A DNA stretch of 64,000 nt, taken from NCBI RefSeq assembly GCF_011764545.1, contig NZ_AP022870.1:8562001-8626000 (forward strand), given 5' to 3'. The position numbers and the translations under genes were made by a program. The number at the start of each line of letters is the position of its first letter. The stretch's first letter is position 1. The notes below the pieces were generated by a model, which worked only from the letters and a program-made list of their open reading frames with translations, was not told the origin of the DNA and ran no database searches. Positions 36,667 to 46,895 of this stretch are shown here, piece by piece. The stretch comes from Phytohabitans flavus. Its GTDB lineage: Bacteria > Actinomycetota > Actinomycetes > Mycobacteriales > Micromonosporaceae.

Positions 36667-38626
36667 CAGGGTCCAACCGCTTTCGTTACGGCGCCTGGCG
36701 CGGCGGGCCCGACCCGCTCGCGCCGCCGTACGACGTGCGGGCCGCGGTCGACCAGGTCGGCGCCGAGGTGTTGGGCGGCGGCAGCCTGCGCGAGGCGCTG
36801 CGCAACCTGCTCCGCCGCGGTCCCGACGGCGGGCGTGGCCTTGACGACCTCGCCGCCCGGGCCCGGCGGATGCGCCGGGAGGCGATGCGCCGGGGCAACC
36901 TCGACGGCGCGGTCACCCGCGCGCAGGCGCTGCTCGACCAGGCCCTCGCGGCGGAACGCGAGGAGTTGGCCAGCCGCACCGACGACGCGGCCCGGTTCAG
37001 CGAGGCGCGGCTCGACAGCCTGCCCCGCTCCACCGCCCGCGCGGTCGAGGAGCTAGCCGACTACCAGTGGGCCAGCGACGAGGCCCGCCGCACGTACCAG
37101 CAGATCCTCGACGGCCTGCGCAACGAGGTGCTGGAGCAGCGCTTCGCCGGCCTCCGGCAGGCGCTCGGCAACCAGGACCCGGCCGCCCAGCGCCGGCTGG
37201 CCGAGATGATGAACGACCTCAACGACCTGCTCGACCGGCACGCCCGGGGAGAGGACACGACCGACGCGTTCGCCGAGTTCATGCGGCGGCACGGCGAGTT
37301 CTTCCCGGAGAAGCCCGGATCGGTGGACGAGCTGATTGACGCGCTCGCCCGCCGCGCCGCCGCGGGTGAACGGCTCATGCGGTCGCTCTCCCCCAGCAGC
37401 AGGAGGAGCTGTCCCGGCTGATGGCGCAGGCGCTCGGCAACGGCGGCCTCGCCGACCAGATGGCCCGCCTGACCGCAAACCTTCGCACGCTCCGTCCCGA
37501 CCTGGCCTGGGACCGGCGGGCCCAGGTCCGCGGCCAGCAGGGACTGGGGTACGGCGAGGCGGCCGGCGCCCTCGCCGAGATCGGCGACCTGGACGAGCTG
37601 CTCGACCAGCTGGGCCAGGAGCATCCCGGCGCCACGCTGGACGACGTCGACGTGGACGCGGTGGAGCGGATCCTCGGGCGGGGCGCGGCCGGCGATGTAC
37701 GGCGCCTTCAGGAGCTGGAGCGCGAGCTGCGCCGGCAGGGCTGGCTGACCCGTGGCGGGGATGGGCTCACGCTCAGCCCCAAGGCGCTGCGCCGCCTGGG
37801 CGGTACCGCCCTGCGCCGCGTCTTCGCCTCGCTGGAGACCGGCCGCCGCGGCCAGCACGACCTCCGCGACGCGGGTGCCGCCGGGGAGATCACCGGTGCG
37901 TCCCGGCCGTGGCAGCACGGCGACGAGCAGCCAATCGACGTGGTCCGTACGGTCGCCAACGCGGTCCGGCGCGGTACCGCCTCCGGCTCGTCCGCCGTAT
38001 CGCTGGCGGTCGACGACTTCGAGGTGGTGGAGACCGAGCGGCGCGCGTCGGCGGCGGTGGCGCTCTGCGTCGACCTGTCGTACTCGATGGTGGCCGAGGA
38101 CCGCTGGGGGCCGATGAAGCAGACCGCCCTGGCCCTGTCACACCTCGTCGCGACGAAGTTTCCGCAGGACGCGCTCCAGATCATCGGCTTCGGCCGGTAC
38201 GCGACGCGGCTCACCGCCGAGGAGCTGGCCGGCGTCGAGCCGGACTACGTGCAGGGCACCAACCTCCAGCACGCGCTCCAGCTCGCCGGCCGGCACCTGC
38301 GCAAGCACTCGGGCTCCGAGCCGGTGGTGCTTGTCGTGACCGACGGCGAGCCCACGGCACACCTGGAGGAGGGCGGCGAGGCGGTCTTCTTCTGGCCCCC
38401 GCTGAGCGAGACCGTACAGGCGACGGTGGCCGAGGTGGACGCACTGAGCAGGTACGGCGCCACGCTCAACCTCTTCATGCTCGGCGAGGACGAGGGCCTG
38501 CGCCGCTTCGTGGACGCGGTGGCCCGCCGCTGCGGCGGCCGCGTCTTCACCCCGGACACCGAAGACCTGGGCAGCTACGTGGTCAACGACTACATCCGCG
38601 CCCGCCGCGGCCGCGTATCCCGCTGA
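36663..38626 (+). CDS. VWA-domain protein, partner of the MoxR-type ATPase; frame broken near 37392
   Basis: One base added to the CCCCC at 37390-37394 gives a 654-residue protein. The first 420 residues are long charged helices (RRMRREAMRRGNL, DALAAEREEL, EFMRRHGEFFPEKPG). The C-terminal VWA domain holds the MIDAS motif CVDLSYSM (D-x-S-x-S), GTNLQHALQLA and VVTDGEPTAH. It is coupled to the ATPase gene by a GTGA overlap. MoxR-VWA pairs act together on a client protein; the client is unknown here. Confidence 0.9.
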
Positions 38627-38629
38627 GCT

Positions 38630-39661
38630 CTAGGAACTCTCCCGGCTGATGGTGGACTCGGCGGGGGTGGGGCGGTCGTCGCGGATGTAGACGAGCATGT
38701 CGCCGGTCTCGATGGTGGCGCACTCGGGGGAGGCCAGCGAGAGTACCCGGCCGTGCCGGATCAGGGCGATCACGAGCTCGCTGACCTTGCGGGGTGACTT
38801 ACCCACCTCGACGCGGTCGGCCGAGCGGAGCGCCAGCGCCATGCCGTGGCCAGGCGTCAGCAGGTCTTCCACCACGTCGATGAGGGGTGGCGCGGACGTG
38901 GAGAGGCCGAGCAGGCGCCCGGCCGTCGCGGAGGAGACGATCACCTGGTGGGCGCCGCTCTGCTTGAGCAGCGGTGCGTTTTCCGCCTCGCGGGCGGCCG
39001 CGACGATGCGGACCTTGCCGGCGGTCATCTGCCGCGCGGTGAGCGTGACCAGGACGTTCGCCTCGTCGGTGTCGGTCGCGATGATGACCGCCTTGGCGTC
39101 CTTGACATGTGCCTCGGCCAGGATGGCCGAGCGGGTGGCCGAACCCTCCAGCGCGACGAGCCCGTCGGCGGTGGCCTGGCGTACGGACGCGCGGTCGGAC
39201 TCGACCACGACGATGCGCCTGGTGTCGAAGCCGTTCTCCCGCAGCGCCGCCACGGCGCTGCGCCCCTTCGTCCCGTAGCCGCAGACGATCACGTGGTCCT
39301 TCAAGTGTCTTCTCCACCGCGTGAGGCGAGCATTCGTGCGGTACTGCTCGGTCAGCACCTCAAGTGTCGTACCGACCAGGATGATGAGGAAGAGGACCCG
39401 CGCCGGCGTGATCACGATGACGTTGATCAGCCGGGCGCTCTCCGACGTCGGTGTGATGTCGCCGTAGCCCGTGGTCGACAGTGACACGACCGCGTAGTAG
39501 AAGCAGTCGAGGAGCGTGAGCCCGTCTTCGTTGACGTCCCGATAGCCGTCGCGGTCCAGGTACACCACGAAGACGATGCCCAGCACGAGAGCGATCGCGG
39601 CGAACAGGCGCGTGCTGAGCGCCCGCAGCGGGCCCCGTGCGGGGGTGGGTAGATGGATCAC
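38630..39661 (-). CDS. Potassium channel with RCK/TrkA-N and TrkA-C domains
   Basis: A 343-residue two-helix K+ channel. Helix 1 is LFAAIALVLGIVFVVYL, the selectivity filter STTGYGDITP follows the pore helix FYYAVVSL, and helix 2 is VLFLIILVGTTLEVL. The cytosolic Rossmann RCK domain begins HVIVCGYGTKGRSAVAAL and ends near residue 235; a TrkA-C-like domain with VRSADRVEVGKSPRKVSEL-like sequence closes the protein. Ligand-gated potassium flux is expected. The GTG at 39661 is the annotated start. Convergent with the VWA gene, three bases apart. Confidence 0.92.
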   Translation of the reverse strand: MIHLPTPARGPLRALSTRLFAAIALVLGIVFVVYLDRDGYRDVNEDGLTLLDCFYYAVVSLSTTGYGDITPTSESARLINVIVITPARVLFLIILVGTTLEVLTEQYRTNARLTRWRRHLKDHVIVCGYGTKGRSAVAALRENGFDTRRIVVVESDRASVRQATADGLVALEGSATRSAILAEAHVKDAKAVIIATDTDEANVLVTLTARQMTAGKVRIVAAAREAENAPLLKQSGAHQVIVSSATAGRLLGLSTSAPPLIDVVEDLLTPGHGMALALRSADRVEVGKSPRKVSELVIALIRHGRVLSLASPECATIETGDMLVYIRDDRPTPAESTISRESS

Positions 39662-39768
39662 GGTACGTCTCGGGCTTGCACGCCTACACCATAGATCAGC
39701 CCTCTGGCCCTCCAGCCGTACGTCCCAGACTTGCGTTGATCAAGGCGAGAACGGGGTACCGAGAGGAA

Positions 39769-40161
39769 ATGGAACATTTCACGATCGCGACCGTCGCCGA
39801 GGAGAACCCGGACTTCCGGCGGGTGCTGTGGACCGGCCAGCACGTGCAGCTTGTGATCATGACCATCCCCCCGAACGGTGAGATCGGCGAGGAGGTCCAC
39901 GAAAACACCGATCAGATCCTCACGTTCGTCAGCGGCGTGGGCGAGGCGACGGTCGGTGGCCGTACCCGAAAGGTGACCCAGGGCGACCTGGTCGCGGTGC
40001 CGGCCGGCACGAAGCACAACTTCGTCAACACCGGCCCCAACCCGCTCGTGCTCTACACCGTCTACGGCCCGCCCGAGCACGCCGACGGAGCGGTACACAA
40101 GACGAAAGAACAGGCCGAGGAAGCCGAGGCGTCCGGCGAGGACGAGCCGCCCGCCATGTGA
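39769..40161 (+). CDS. Cupin domain protein
   Basis: A 130-residue single cupin. Motif 1 is GEEVHENTDQILTFVSG (metal ligands His and Glu) and motif 2 is VPAGTKHNFVNTG (ligand His). The tail is acidic (KEQAEEAEASGEDE). Proteins of this form are often annotated as mannose-6-phosphate isomerase-like or cupin_2; the reaction is unknown. The ATG at 39769 follows GAGAGGAA. It is alone between the divergent K+ channel and a minus-strand gene. Confidence 0.87.
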   Translation: MEHFTIATVAEENPDFRRVLWTGQHVQLVIMTIPPNGEIGEEVHENTDQILTFVSGVGEATVGGRTRKVTQGDLVAVPAGTKHNFVNTGPNPLVLYTVYGPPEHADGAVHKTKEQAEEAEASGEDEPPAM

Positions 40162-40170
40162 GCGAGCCCG

Positions 40171-40620
40171 TCAGTCGGTGTTGAGGTCGCGGCGTGCCGC
40201 GTGGATGAGCCTGCGGCGCGCCGCGCTGACCGCGTCCAGGCGGGCTGGTTGGTCGGCCAGCGGGGCGTCGCGCAGCTCGCGGTGGCTGATCAGCAGGTCG
40301 ACGCCGGCCGCGCCCACCCGTTCCGAGGCGAAGAGGCGCAGCCTCGTCAGGCTGGCGCGGAGCTCGCCGAACCCGGCCTCCATCGTATCCTCCAGGCGGG
40401 TGGCCAACGCCGGGTCGGCCGGGCTCGGGCCGAGGTCGTGCCGCTCGCGGGCCGCGTCCGAGCTGCGCCAGCTCGCCTCCAGCAAGGTGACAAGAGTGTC
40501 CGACAGTGACTCGCGGGACCAGCTGATGCGGTCGCGGCTGCGGGTCAGGACCGTGGTGACGACGATGTTCGCGCCGCTGATGAACGCGGCCGTGAACGCC
40601 GCCCAATCGCCGACACCCAT
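40171..40620 (-). CDS. Small membrane-anchored helical protein, function unknown
   Basis: A 149-residue protein with one N-terminal hydrophobic helix (WAAFTAAFISGANIVVTTVL, residues 5-24), then a charged, wholly helical cytoplasmic part rich in Arg, Asp and Ala. No motif recognised. I use the ATG at 40620 (MGVGDWAAF) over 40701 because the family-like hydrophobic start is there and GGGAGGG lies upstream. Divergent from the kinase/radical-SAM/HD operon, 137 bases away, so a link to that system is possible but unproved. Confidence 0.7.
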   Translation of the reverse strand: MGVGDWAAFTAAFISGANIVVTTVLTRSRDRISWSRESLSDTLVTLLEASWRSSDAARERHDLGPSPADPALATRLEDTMEAGFGELRASLTRLRLFASERVGAAGVDLLISHRELRDAPLADQPARLDAVSAARRRLIHAARRDLNTD

Positions 40621-40690
40621 CGCTGGCGATCCCTCCCCAAGTAGGCCAAGCGCAGATCCTAGGGCCGCCAACGCCCGCACACGAGGGCAG

Positions 40691-40720
40691 TAGACCGGCA
40701 ATCGTCCACCTGGCTAGCAT
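40691..40720 (+). promoter_or_regulatory. Putative promoter of the kinase/radical-SAM/HD operon
   Basis: TAGACC (40691-40696), an 18-base spacer and TAGCAT (40715-40720), ending 37 bases before the GTG at 40758. A fair match to a housekeeping promoter; not verified. Confidence 0.4.
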
Positions 40721-40757
40721 CGGCCGTGCCCCCCGTTTCTTGTCGTCTGGAGACTTC

Positions 40758-42689
40758 GTGCCGCCCCGGCTGACCGTGATCGGCAAGCATTCCGAACTGA
40801 CGGCCGGTGATGTCCGGCGCCTGGTCCACCTGGTGGTGGGAGATGTGCCGAGGGGTGATTCGCGAGCGGGCGCTTCGGTCGACGTACGTGTGCTGCAAGG
40901 CGGCTACAGCGGCTTACTCGTGGCCCTGGTGTACGCGCCGGGCCGCGGCCTGTTCATTCTGAAAGGCGGGCCGACCGGCGAGATTCAGCTGGAGCACGAA
41001 AACCGCGTCGCATTTCTCGGCTCGGCGGACGAATGGCTTGTCACCAACCAGCTCGACGGCATTTACGGTCCGGTCGACGTGGAAATCCGCGAGCAGTCGG
41101 AGCGCTGGAGCGCGATGGCGTACCGCTATATCGGCAGCCGGACGTACCGGGAGTTGGCCGACTACAGCGAGTTCGGCGGGTTCCTCCAGTCCTTCGTGCG
41201 CACGCCGTCGACGGACGGCACGCCGCCGGAGCGTACGGTGCGCGCCTGTCTGTACAAAGTGGCCAGCCTGCTGGCGCGCAACGCCGACCTCCAGCACGAG
41301 GAGGAGGGCCGGGCGCTCGTCGACTACCTGCCGGATGTCGACTGGGAGCGGGACATCAACGCGAGCCTCACGACCGCCGCCGCGCTGTGGTCGGACATCG
41401 AGGACCTGCGCGACTTCCGAGCCTGGTACACGGAGGCGGCCGCGGCGGTGCGGGTGGCGCCGGTGGCCGACCGCCGGTTGATCCACGGCGACGCGCACCT
41501 GGCCAACATCCTGGTCAACAGCGTGCGGGCGGAGGTCGACCTGATCGACTTCGGCAAGGGGCGGCAGGCGCACGTCTTCGAGGACCTGGCCCGCTTCGAG
41601 ATCGACCTGATCCTGCACACCACGCCCCGGCACGCGCACAGCGGCGCATTGGTACAGGACGAGCTGCTGGAGACCGTCAACCTGGTCGGCGACGACGACT
41701 TCGCGCTCCGGGACTCGCCGGACGAGCCGCGCCACCGCCGTTGCCTGCGGATGTGGCGGCAGGAGCTGTGCGCGGTGCTGCGCGGCACGTCGCTTCCGGG
41801 CGCGGCGATGATGTACCGCTGGTTCCTGCTCAGCGAGAGCCTCAAGCGGATCCGCTGGGTGACCAACAACGGCCCGGTGGCCGCGGGTGTCGACATGCTC
41901 TCGCTGCTCCGGATGATCACCGCGCTGCGCCGCATGCTTGACGGTCATCGCTACGCTCCGGAGACAGTGATATCGACCACTGCCGAAGCGTTGACCCTGC
42001 TGCGATGCACCGCCGCCTATGTGCCGATGCACGGCCACGAGCGGCTCACCAACGAAAAGCGCAACCGCGCCAAGGAGACCGCGCTGCACGCCTCCGCCGC
42101 CCGCGGGGCGTCCGTGCGGATCATCGCCGAGACCGGGTACTCGTATCTGGCCACGCGCGGGGTCTTCAACTCCCGGATCCTGCACCTGCTGGCAGCGGGT
42201 GCGAGCCTCCAGATGGTCATCTGCAACCCGTACTTCCTGGAGGCGTACGGGATCTCCGCCAGCTACGACCCGGACGGGCGGCGGCGCGGCTCGGTGGTGT
42301 CCGACCGGCTGGAGCTGCACGCCGACCTGGCCCGCAAGTTCGAGGCGAGCCTGCGCGGCTACGAGATCCTCCGCGAGGAGTACAAGAGCCTGGTCGAGGT
42401 CAAGCTCGCACGGTTCGGCATCGCGGCCACTGTTCTCTTGACCGAGCAGGCGACCTTCTTCGAGCCGTACTTCCACGCCTCGCGCAACCGCCGGGAAAGG
42501 GTGCTGTTCGACACGTTCGAGCTCCAGTTCGAGCCGGGTGGGCTGCACATGAAGCGGCTCCTGGACGAGACGTTCTCGTTCCACTGGCACAACTCGGACG
42601 CGGTCACCGACGCGACTTCGCTGGAGGAGCGATGCAGGAGGGCGCGCACGACGGTCTTCGAGGCGTGGCAGGAGACGAGCGGCAGGTGA
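40758..42689 (+). CDS. APH-like kinase fused to an uncharacterised C-terminal domain
   Basis: A 643-residue protein. The N-terminal half is an aminoglycoside-phosphotransferase/choline-kinase-like fold: a lysine in LFILKGGPTG (Lys69), catalytic loop LIHGDAHLANIL (His243, Asp245, Asn250) and metal-binding VDLIDFGKG (Asp264). Residues about 390-620 form a second domain (ASVRIIAETGYSYLATRG, RILHLLAAGASLQMVICNPYF, LTEQATFFEPYFH) reminiscent of PLD-like sensor domains but without an HKD motif that I can find. The GTG at 40758 has GGAG five bases upstream; a TTG at 40740 is the alternative. First of three genes coupled by GTGA overlaps. Confidence 0.75.
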   Translation: MPPRLTVIGKHSELTAGDVRRLVHLVVGDVPRGDSRAGASVDVRVLQGGYSGLLVALVYAPGRGLFILKGGPTGEIQLEHENRVAFLGSADEWLVTNQLDGIYGPVDVEIREQSERWSAMAYRYIGSRTYRELADYSEFGGFLQSFVRTPSTDGTPPERTVRACLYKVASLLARNADLQHEEEGRALVDYLPDVDWERDINASLTTAAALWSDIEDLRDFRAWYTEAAAAVRVAPVADRRLIHGDAHLANILVNSVRAEVDLIDFGKGRQAHVFEDLARFEIDLILHTTPRHAHSGALVQDELLETVNLVGDDDFALRDSPDEPRHRRCLRMWRQELCAVLRGTSLPGAAMMYRWFLLSESLKRIRWVTNNGPVAAGVDMLSLLRMITALRRMLDGHRYAPETVISTTAEALTLLRCTAAYVPMHGHERLTNEKRNRAKETALHASAARGASVRIIAETGYSYLATRGVFNSRILHLLAAGASLQMVICNPYFLEAYGISASYDPDGRRRGSVVSDRLELHADLARKFEASLRGYEILREEYKSLVEVKLARFGIAATVLLTEQATFFEPYFHASRNRRERVLFDTFELQFEPGGLHMKRLLDETFSFHWHNSDAVTDATSLEERCRRARTTVFEAWQETSGR

Positions 42690-43855
42690 CCGGGCCCGCG
42701 GTCCCGCTGGTGGCGGAGCACGACTCGTGGATCACAGTGGACCCGATCCTCGGCTGTCCGGCGGACTGCGCGTACTGCTACCTCGGCCCGCTCGGCCTGC
42801 GGTCGGCCCGGGCGGCTGAGCGGGCCACTCCGGAGACGGTGGCGGCGGCCGTCGAGGACCACCTGTGGGGGCGGCGGGCGGGCGTGGTCGACCCGGCGTA
42901 CGACCAGACGCCGCTCTGCGTGGGCAACTACACCGACATGCTGCTCACCCGCCCCAACCGCGAGGCCTTGGTACGCATCGTCGAGCTGCTCGCCGAGCGC
43001 ATCCCGCGCCGCCCGGTGGTCGTGGTGACCAAGGGACGGCTCGACCCTGACCTGTTGGCCGCGCTCGACCAGCCCGGCTTCCCGATCTTCTGGTTCCTCA
43101 GCCAGTCGATGGCACGCCCGGCCGGGCTGGCGCTGGAGCGCGGCCCGGTCGCCGACCTGGAAACGACGCTCGACAACGCCCGCCTCGTCTCCCGTACGAC
43201 CCACCAGAAGGCGGTGCACTTCTGGCGCCCGTTCGTGGCCGAGCTGCGGCCGAGCCGCGCCGACCTGGAAAAGCTGGTGGGGCGGCTGGCCGCGTCGGGC
43301 CTGTCCAGCTCCGTCGTGGTCGGCCTGACCAGGGGCCCGGGGGTACCGCTGTCGGACAAGCGCCTCGTCACGCTGCTGTCCCGGTCCATGGCGGCGCCGG
43401 CGGAGCAGTGGGAGGTCTTCGACGAGGAGGGCTGGGCGGAGGCGCGGGAGGCTGCCGAGGCGGTCGACTACCCGCTGTACCGCAACACGTCCTGCGCGCT
43501 GGCGCTCCTCGCCGGACAGCCGGAGGCGCTGGGCACGTGGCGCCCGCCGTACGCCGAGCACCGCTGCCTGCCAGCCGCCTGCCCGCTCGCCCAGCGGGAC
43601 CGCTGCGGCGCCGCGGCCGCCGCGGAGTGGACCGACGGTGCGACGCTGGCCGCCAGGGTGGCAGCGTTCCTAGGTCTCGACGCAGGATTGGTATCGGTTA
43701 CCGCGGGGAAGCTGGTGATCGGTGACATGATCGACGAGTTTGACTACAATACTCTTTTGCACGGCTACGGTCGGCATTTGGCGATTCGAGCCCAGGGCGT
43801 GCGGCGGCAAAAGGCATGGCTGGGGTCGTTTACCGGAGGAGGGCTGGCGGCGTGA
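42686..43855 (+). CDS. Radical SAM enzyme of unknown reaction
   Basis: A 389-residue radical SAM protein. The [4Fe-4S] motif ILGCPADCAYCYLG gives Cys24, Cys28 and Cys31 (CxxxCxxC), and VGNYTDMLLTRPNREALVRI and VVVVTKGRLDP resemble spore-photoproduct-lyase-like barrels. Near the C-terminus a cluster HRCLPAACPLAQRDRC may bind an auxiliary iron-sulfur centre. The GTG at 42686 overlaps the kinase stop (GTGA); an in-frame ATG at 42632 with GGAGG nearby is an alternative. It is too divergent to name. Coupled to an HD-domain gene downstream. Confidence 0.8.
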   Translation: MTGPAVPLVAEHDSWITVDPILGCPADCAYCYLGPLGLRSARAAERATPETVAAAVEDHLWGRRAGVVDPAYDQTPLCVGNYTDMLLTRPNREALVRIVELLAERIPRRPVVVVTKGRLDPDLLAALDQPGFPIFWFLSQSMARPAGLALERGPVADLETTLDNARLVSRTTHQKAVHFWRPFVAELRPSRADLEKLVGRLAASGLSSSVVVGLTRGPGVPLSDKRLVTLLSRSMAAPAEQWEVFDEEGWAEAREAAEAVDYPLYRNTSCALALLAGQPEALGTWRPPYAEHRCLPAACPLAQRDRCGAAAAAEWTDGATLAARVAAFLGLDAGLVSVTAGKLVIGDMIDEFDYNTLLHGYGRHLAIRAQGVRRQKAWLGSFTGGGLAA

Positions 43856-44880
43856 CGGTCGATCCCGTTCCGCAGGTGCCCGCCGGTTACAGCACTGTCC
43901 GTGCACTTCGCCGGTTGCGTCACATCACGGGCTTTGTTTCGGTATACGGAGAAGAGCGCGATCCGCGTTCGTCGGTATTCGCGCGGATATGGCACGTCGG
44001 CCGTACGACCTGGGTGGCCCGGCGGCTCGCCGAGCGCCAGCCCGGTGTCGACGTCGAGCGCGTCGTGCGGCTCTGTCTCCACCACGACCTCAACCGCTGG
44101 CCCTTCGCGCACAATGCCGAGGTGGGCCGGTTCGACCAGGCCGGCAACACCCAGGTCTTCACCAAGTCGCTGCTCGACGCCCGACTGTCCGACGAGGACT
44201 TCGCCGACCTGGCGGGCGTGCACCACAAGCGGATCGACGAGCTGAGCCCCGAGGGGCGCATCGTGCTCGGCGCCGACGCCATCACCGGTGCGGTCGAAGA
44301 CCCGCTGCTGCTCGTGACCGGGCTCAACGTGCGGCCTGAGTTCATCCCGGACCGGGTCTCGCGGGTGCTCGGGTTTACGCTCCGCGCCGAGCCGTGGCGC
44401 GGCCGGACCCGCCGACTGGCCAAGGAGTTCCACGGCACCGGGGTGCCCGACCCGCTGGTGTTCCGCGCGGAGTTCGCCCGGCTCTTCCGCGACCTCATGG
44501 GGCGGGTGCTGGAGCGCGAAGACCGGCCGGAGCGGCTGCTCGACATCGCGACGAGCGTCAAGGTGCACTTCATCCGCCCGCGCGTCTTCCCGATCAACAA
44601 CGAGCTTGTGTGCCGGTCGAGCTGGATGCGCGGCGAGGTGATGCCGCGATACCTCGCCCACTATGGCGACCTCGACCTTGTGCTCATAGACGAAGACGAC
44701 TTCGTGCGGCGCGCAGTGCGGATCGGCGCGGCGGCGAGCGCCGCCGACTTCCGGCCCCGCATCGACGCGGTTCGCGAGCAGGAGCGCGACCTGTGCTTCG
44801 TGGGCGCCAAGAGGGCCGACGCCGCCGTCGCGGCGGGCCGGGTGCCCCGCCGGTTCAGCCTCGTGCCAGTGACTCCGTAA
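43852..44880 (+). CDS. HD-domain phosphohydrolase-like protein
   Basis: A 342-residue protein. The HD signature is in the first third: SSVFARIWHVGRTTWVARRLA (His48) and LCLHHDLNRWPFAHNAE (His78, Asp79), similar to the layout in 5'-nucleotidases of the YfbR type. The remaining 220 residues are helical and contain KVHFIRPRVFPINNELVCRSSW; unfamiliar. The GTG at 43852 overlaps the radical SAM stop (GTGA). A phosphatase on nucleotides is the likeliest chemistry, which would fit with a kinase in the same operon. Its end overlaps the convergent SDR gene by 26 bases. Confidence 0.72.
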   Translation: MTVDPVPQVPAGYSTVRALRRLRHITGFVSVYGEERDPRSSVFARIWHVGRTTWVARRLAERQPGVDVERVVRLCLHHDLNRWPFAHNAEVGRFDQAGNTQVFTKSLLDARLSDEDFADLAGVHHKRIDELSPEGRIVLGADAITGAVEDPLLLVTGLNVRPEFIPDRVSRVLGFTLRAEPWRGRTRRLAKEFHGTGVPDPLVFRAEFARLFRDLMGRVLEREDRPERLLDIATSVKVHFIRPRVFPINNELVCRSSWMRGEVMPRYLAHYGDLDLVLIDEDDFVRRAVRIGAAASAADFRPRIDAVREQERDLCFVGAKRADAAVAAGRVPRRFSLVPVTP

Positions 44881-45630
44881 GGTCGCGTAGGCGCTTGCGG
44901 AAGTCCAGGTCGTAGGCCTGGTCCAGGGCTCGCGCCTCCCGTTCGCGGTCGAAGTAGCGGCCGGTTACGCCAGCCAGCGCCGGGTCGACGACGAGCCGCA
45001 GGGTCGCCTGGAGGCCCCGCTCCAGTGTGTCGACGTGTTGGATGCCGGCCTGGTGCACCATCGTCGTGGGCATCAGCGTCGACGGGTGCAGGCAGTTGGC
45101 CGTCACGCCGGTGCCGTCCAGCTCTTCCGCCAGATCGAAGGTGTGCGCGATAAGGGCCAGCTTGGCTCGGCGGTACGCCTCGGTGCCGCTGTAGCCGCGC
45201 TCCATCATCGGATCGTCCACATCGAACGGTCGCTGCCCGACCGAGGCCACGTTGACGATCCGGGCCGGCGCGGCCTGCTTGAGCTGGGGGAGCAGGAGCT
45301 GGGTCAGCAGGTACGGCGCGAGGTAGTTGACGGCCAGCCGCAGCTCGTACCCGTCGGCGGAGAACTCCCGGGGCGCGCCGGGTGCGCCGAACCCGATACC
45401 CGCGTTGTTGACCAGCACGTCCAGGCCGCCCTCGACCGCGGTGGCGAGGCGGCGTACCTCGGCGAGCGAGGCGAGGTCGGCGCGGATCGCCTGGGCGCCC
45501 GTGCGCTCGGCCACCTCGGCGAGCCGGTCGGCGTCGCGGCCGTGCACGACGAGCTCGTACCCCTGCTCGGCCAGGGCGAACGCGAGTGCTCGCCCCAGCC
45601 CGTCCGAGGCGCCCGTGATCAAGACCCGTG

Positions 45631-45634
<4 letters not shown>
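44855..45634 (-). CDS. Short-chain dehydrogenase/reductase
   Basis: A 259-residue classical-type SDR. Nucleotide-binding LITGASDGLGRAL, structural NNAGIG, catalytic Ser in NVASVG, and active-site Tyr/Lys in AYRRAKLAL (YxxxK) are all there. Substrate unknown; it is of the retinol-dehydrogenase-like extended group. Its ATG at 45634 overlaps the stop of the threonine synthase-like gene (ATGA), so the two are coupled, and GGAGGA is directly upstream. A TAGCGT hexamer six bases before the ATG could also serve a second, leaderless promoter. Confidence 0.9.
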
Positions 45635-46800
<1,166 letters not shown>

Positions 46801-46895
46801 CAGGCAATCTTCGCCCGAACCGGCCGTTCCGGGCCGGTGGCTCGTGCCCGTACGGGGGACCGACGGGACAGCGCCCAGCCACTAGCATTCGGCGG

